A DNA stretch of 64,000 nucleotides, from contig NZ_VFEV01000017.1 in assembly GCF_007858275.1 (NCBI RefSeq), positions 1 to 64,000 of the forward strand, in the 5' to 3' direction. This stretch comes from Pseudomonas proteolytica. GTDB lineage: Bacteria > Pseudomonadota > Gammaproteobacteria > Pseudomonadales > Pseudomonadaceae. The stretch's first letter is position 1, and each line of letters opens with the position of its first letter. This document shows positions 62,239 through 64,000 of the stretch, one piece after another. The position numbers and the translations under genes were made by a program. The notes under the pieces were generated by a model. It saw only the letters and a list, made by a program, of their open reading frames with translations, made no database searches and was not told the DNA's origin.

Positions 62239-63081
62239 ATGCGCGACCCGTTCAAGATCGACCAGCCCACCTGTATCAGTTTCAGCGCTGGTCGCACCAG
62301 CGCCTACATGCTGTGGCGAGTGTTGCAAGCCAATGCGGGCCGGCCTATCGATACCGTGGTCTGCTTCGCCAACACCGGCAAGGAAGTGGAGGCCACGCTG
62401 CGTTTCGTGCGCGAGTGCAGCATACGGTGGCAGGTGCCGATCCAATGGCTCGAATACCGCGATGCGTTGCCCGGCTTCGCGGTGGTCGATTTCGCAAGCG
62501 CCAGCCGGCAAGGCGAACCCTTCGAGGCGCTAATCCGCAAGCGCCAGTACCTGCCCAACCCGGTAGCTCGGGGCTGCACCACCTCCCTGAAAATCCGTGC
62601 AATGCACAAGTTCGTACGCAGTTTGGGCTGGACCGATTGGGATCAGTTCATCGGCATCCGGGCTGACGAGCAGCGCCGCGTGGCGAAGATCAGGACGCGC
62701 GGTCATTCCACAGAGTCCAGCAGAGAGACGATGTGCATGCCGTTGGCCGAGGCTGGCGTGAGCGTGCGCGAGGTGACCGCCTTCTGGCAGGCCCAGCCCT
62801 TCGATCTGGAATTGCTGACCGTGAACGGCCGCACGCTCGAAGGCAACTGCGACCTGTGCTTTCTCAAGCCACAGGGACAGCGGCTGGCACTGATCAAGGC
62901 CAAACCGGGGTCCGCCGTCTGGTGGATACGTATGGAGTCTTTGAATCTTGCCAGCAAACCCAGCGGCGCGCGCTTTCGCAACGATGGCCCGACCTATGCC
63001 GACTTGGCCCGATTCGCCGCCCACCAGCGCGACATGTTCGATTCCGACAAAGAGTCCATCGCCTGTTTTTGTGGTGACTGA
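62239..63081 (+). CDS. PAPS reductase/adenine nucleotide alpha-hydrolase family protein
   Basis: The 280-residue protein has a PP-loop variant SAGRTS (residues 16-21) at the start of a Rossmann-like domain (CISFSAGRTSAYMLWRVLQ; DTVVCFANTGKE), then RGCTTSLKIRAMHKFV, and cysteine pairs NCDLCF and ACFCGD near the end. It resembles the family with CysH and DndC, but no Dnd partner genes or sulfur genes are near. The cysteines may hold a metal or an iron-sulfur cluster. ICEs and phages often carry such proteins, with unknown role, perhaps in modification of DNA or tRNA. Confidence 0.83.
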   Translation: MRDPFKIDQPTCISFSAGRTSAYMLWRVLQANAGRPIDTVVCFANTGKEVEATLRFVRECSIRWQVPIQWLEYRDALPGFAVVDFASASRQGEPFEALIRKRQYLPNPVARGCTTSLKIRAMHKFVRSLGWTDWDQFIGIRADEQRRVAKIRTRGHSTESSRETMCMPLAEAGVSVREVTAFWQAQPFDLELLTVNGRTLEGNCDLCFLKPQGQRLALIKAKPGSAVWWIRMESLNLASKPSGARFRNDGPTYADLARFAAHQRDMFDSDKESIACFCGD

Positions 63082-63177
63082 ACAATGGGGATGCGCGCCA
63101 GTACCGATTTCCGGTAGCGGGCACATCGCACGGGTGCCACGTTACAGCCATGTTCCGCTGACGTTGTCAGCAACATG

Positions 63178-63230
63178 CCCAGGTGGTCACGATCTTCAAG
63201 ACTACGGCGCGGTTCCGTCCGCGTTGATCA
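63178..63230. repeat. Intergenic repeat, copy 2
   Basis: CCCAGGTGGTCACGATCTTC and the bases that follow resemble copy 1 at 60698-60750. It is in the 63082-63400 gap, which also holds hairpins (CCATCGA-GTCT-TCGATGG at 63266-63283 and ACACACC-N13-GGTGTGT at 63338-63364) but no gene. Confidence 0.5.
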
Positions 63231-63337
63231 ATCCAGTTCGCACTCGGCATCCCAGATGCGAACGCCCATCGAGTCTTCGATGGTGATGCCAATCTAGTTG
63301 TACCGGATCCCAGGATCCATCAACCCACGCGGGGGTT

Positions 63338-63364
63338 ACACACCTCCCGTCCGGGTCGGTGTGT
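63338..63364. promoter_or_regulatory. Leader hairpin before the DUF3577 gene
   Basis: ACACACC and GGTGTGT pair across 13 bases, 37 bases before the ATG at 63401. A similar CAACCC...GGGTTG hairpin occurs at 63980-63998 before whatever gene starts beyond the window. Confidence 0.4.
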
Positions 63365-63400
63365 CTCCGCACTCTTGTCCTTCAAGTCTGGAGATTCACC

Positions 63401-63952
63401 ATGACCACTTCATCCGAAAAAACCTTTTTTGATCTTCACATCACCGGCCTCGGTTATCTCAATCGCGTTCGCGAAGTGAAGCCAAAGAAAGGTGATCCGT
63501 TCCTGGCCTGCGATATCGCAGCGCTCAATGGTCCGAGCGACGACGTCTCGTACGTGCGTTTTGATACGCGCGTTTCGGGCTCGGAAGCACAACATCTGGT
63601 TCGTCGCTGCATCGAGGCCGTCGAGGCTGAGAAGAAAGTGATGATCGGGTTCCGACTCAGCGACCTGTGGGCCGACACCTTCACTTACTCCAAAGGTAAA
63701 CGTGCAGGCGAACAGGGCGTGAGCTTCAAGGCCCGTCTGTTGTTCATCAGTTGGATCAAGGTCGACAGTGCTTTGGTTTACAAAGCCGAGCCGAAATCGA
63801 CCAAGGCCGATGAAAGCGAATCGCAAGCCCCTGCGGCTTCCGAAACGCCTGTCACCCAGGAAGCACCCGGCTCGGAAACCTCCGAGCCTGTCGCAGAACC
63901 TGTCGACGAAGCCACCGATGCGCAAGCACCAGCACTGGCCGAGTCGTTCTAA
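63401..63952 (+). CDS. STY4534-family ICE replication protein (DUF3577)
   Basis: The 183-residue protein has the DUF3577 core (FFDLHITGLGYLNRVREVKPKKGDPFLACDIAALNGPSDDVSYVRFDTRVSG, residues 9-61) and an acidic, Ala/Glu/Ser-rich tail after residue 135. It is a regular neighbour of STY4528 and topB genes in SPI-7/ICEclc-like elements and is annotated as a replication protein there. GGAG lies 7 bases before ATG. The last 48 bases of the window contain only a hairpin. Confidence 0.88.
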   Translation: MTTSSEKTFFDLHITGLGYLNRVREVKPKKGDPFLACDIAALNGPSDDVSYVRFDTRVSGSEAQHLVRRCIEAVEAEKKVMIGFRLSDLWADTFTYSKGKRAGEQGVSFKARLLFISWIKVDSALVYKAEPKSTKADESESQAPAASETPVTQEAPGSETSEPVAEPVDEATDAQAPALAESF

Positions 63953-63979
63953 TCCGTAACGCCGGGGTGGTCCTTCGAT

Positions 63980-63998
63980 TCAACCCTCGTGGGGTTGA
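63980..63998. other. Hairpin at the window end
   Basis: TCAACCC-TCGTG-GGGTTGA, perfect seven-base arms. It may be a leader element of the next gene; the context is cut off. Confidence 0.4.
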
Positions 63999-64000
63999 CT

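Larger units (their letters stand above)
43498..64000. mobile_element. Integrative and conjugative element of the ICEclc/PAGI-2 class (partial)
   Basis: The element begins at the tRNA-Gly-derived site and runs past the window end. The order alpA, parA, shi, parB, DUF2857, STY4528, TIGR03761, DUF3158, ssb, topB, DUF3085, STY4534/DUF3577 is that of the maintenance and regulation end of this ICE class. No REP doublets are found in it, unlike the host DNA to its left. The integrase, type IV secretion genes, relaxase and cargo are not in the window, so mobility cannot be judged. One gene is frameshifted. Confidence 0.88.

Overview
The window reads as a chromosome segment of a fluorescent-group Pseudomonas. 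The evidence is high G+C content, a gene order that I recall matching P. aeruginosa PA3257-PA3263 (prc, an EAL/CBS/GGDEF gene, an FKBP lipoprotein gene, rdgC) and PA2811-PA2817 (yadGH-like ABC, GST, fadE, PA2817), and many REP doublets of the 'GGAGCGGGCTTGCCCGCG' type between genes. The species assignment is inference.

Positions 1-43.5 kb are chromosomal. They hold: a mechanosensitive channel; a GntR/UTRA-controlled operon (substrate-binding protein, cytoplasmic phosphatase/phosphodiesterase, two permeases, ATPase, HAD phosphatase) that looks like import and breakdown of an organophosphate or phosphonate; quinone oxidoreductase; tail-specific protease; a c-di-GMP enzyme; a small HTH operon; FKBP lipoprotein; a di-heme cytochrome/catalase-like pair; a FecI/FecR/TonB-receptor iron signalling module lying between two near-identical tRNA-Asp/tRNA-Val pairs; rdgC; a BASS transporter; a guanidine-II (mini-ykkC) riboswitch driving a SugE/Gdx guanidinium exporter; an LplT-PlsC fusion; TDT and MFS transporters; a YadGH-like ABC exporter; GST; transglutaminase-like protein; fadE; AlaX; and an exported M20 dipeptidase.

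At 43498-43515 there is an 18-bp sequence differing at one base from the 3' end of tRNA-Gly(GCC), directly next to a tRNA-type terminator. This is the geometry expected at the integrase-distal end of an ICEclc/PAGI-2-class integrative and conjugative element (ICE). Everything from there to the window end fits that class: LysR regulator, AlpA, ParA, small Shi-like protein, ParB (BisD-like), DUF2857 (BisC-like), STY4528 replication protein, TIGR03761 protein, DUF3158, SSB, GHKL-ATPase, topoisomerase III, several ICE genes of unknown function, DUF3085, a PAPS-reductase-like protein and an STY4534/DUF3577 protein. No REP doublets occur in this part. The integrase, transfer genes, cargo and intact tRNA-Gly should lie beyond position 64000.

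The least explained signals are in the ICE: (1) a lambda-ori-like array of CTTCGGAAT elements followed by an A-rich tract, inside the STY4528 replication gene; (2) four 100-bp direct repeats each carrying the perfect palindrome CTATACC-N3-GGTATAG, with a fifth palindrome upstream of topB; (3) a GHKL-ATPase/HExxH zincin fusion broken by a single-base frameshift; (4) a 1.5-kb nearly gene-free stretch with very strong hairpins after topB.
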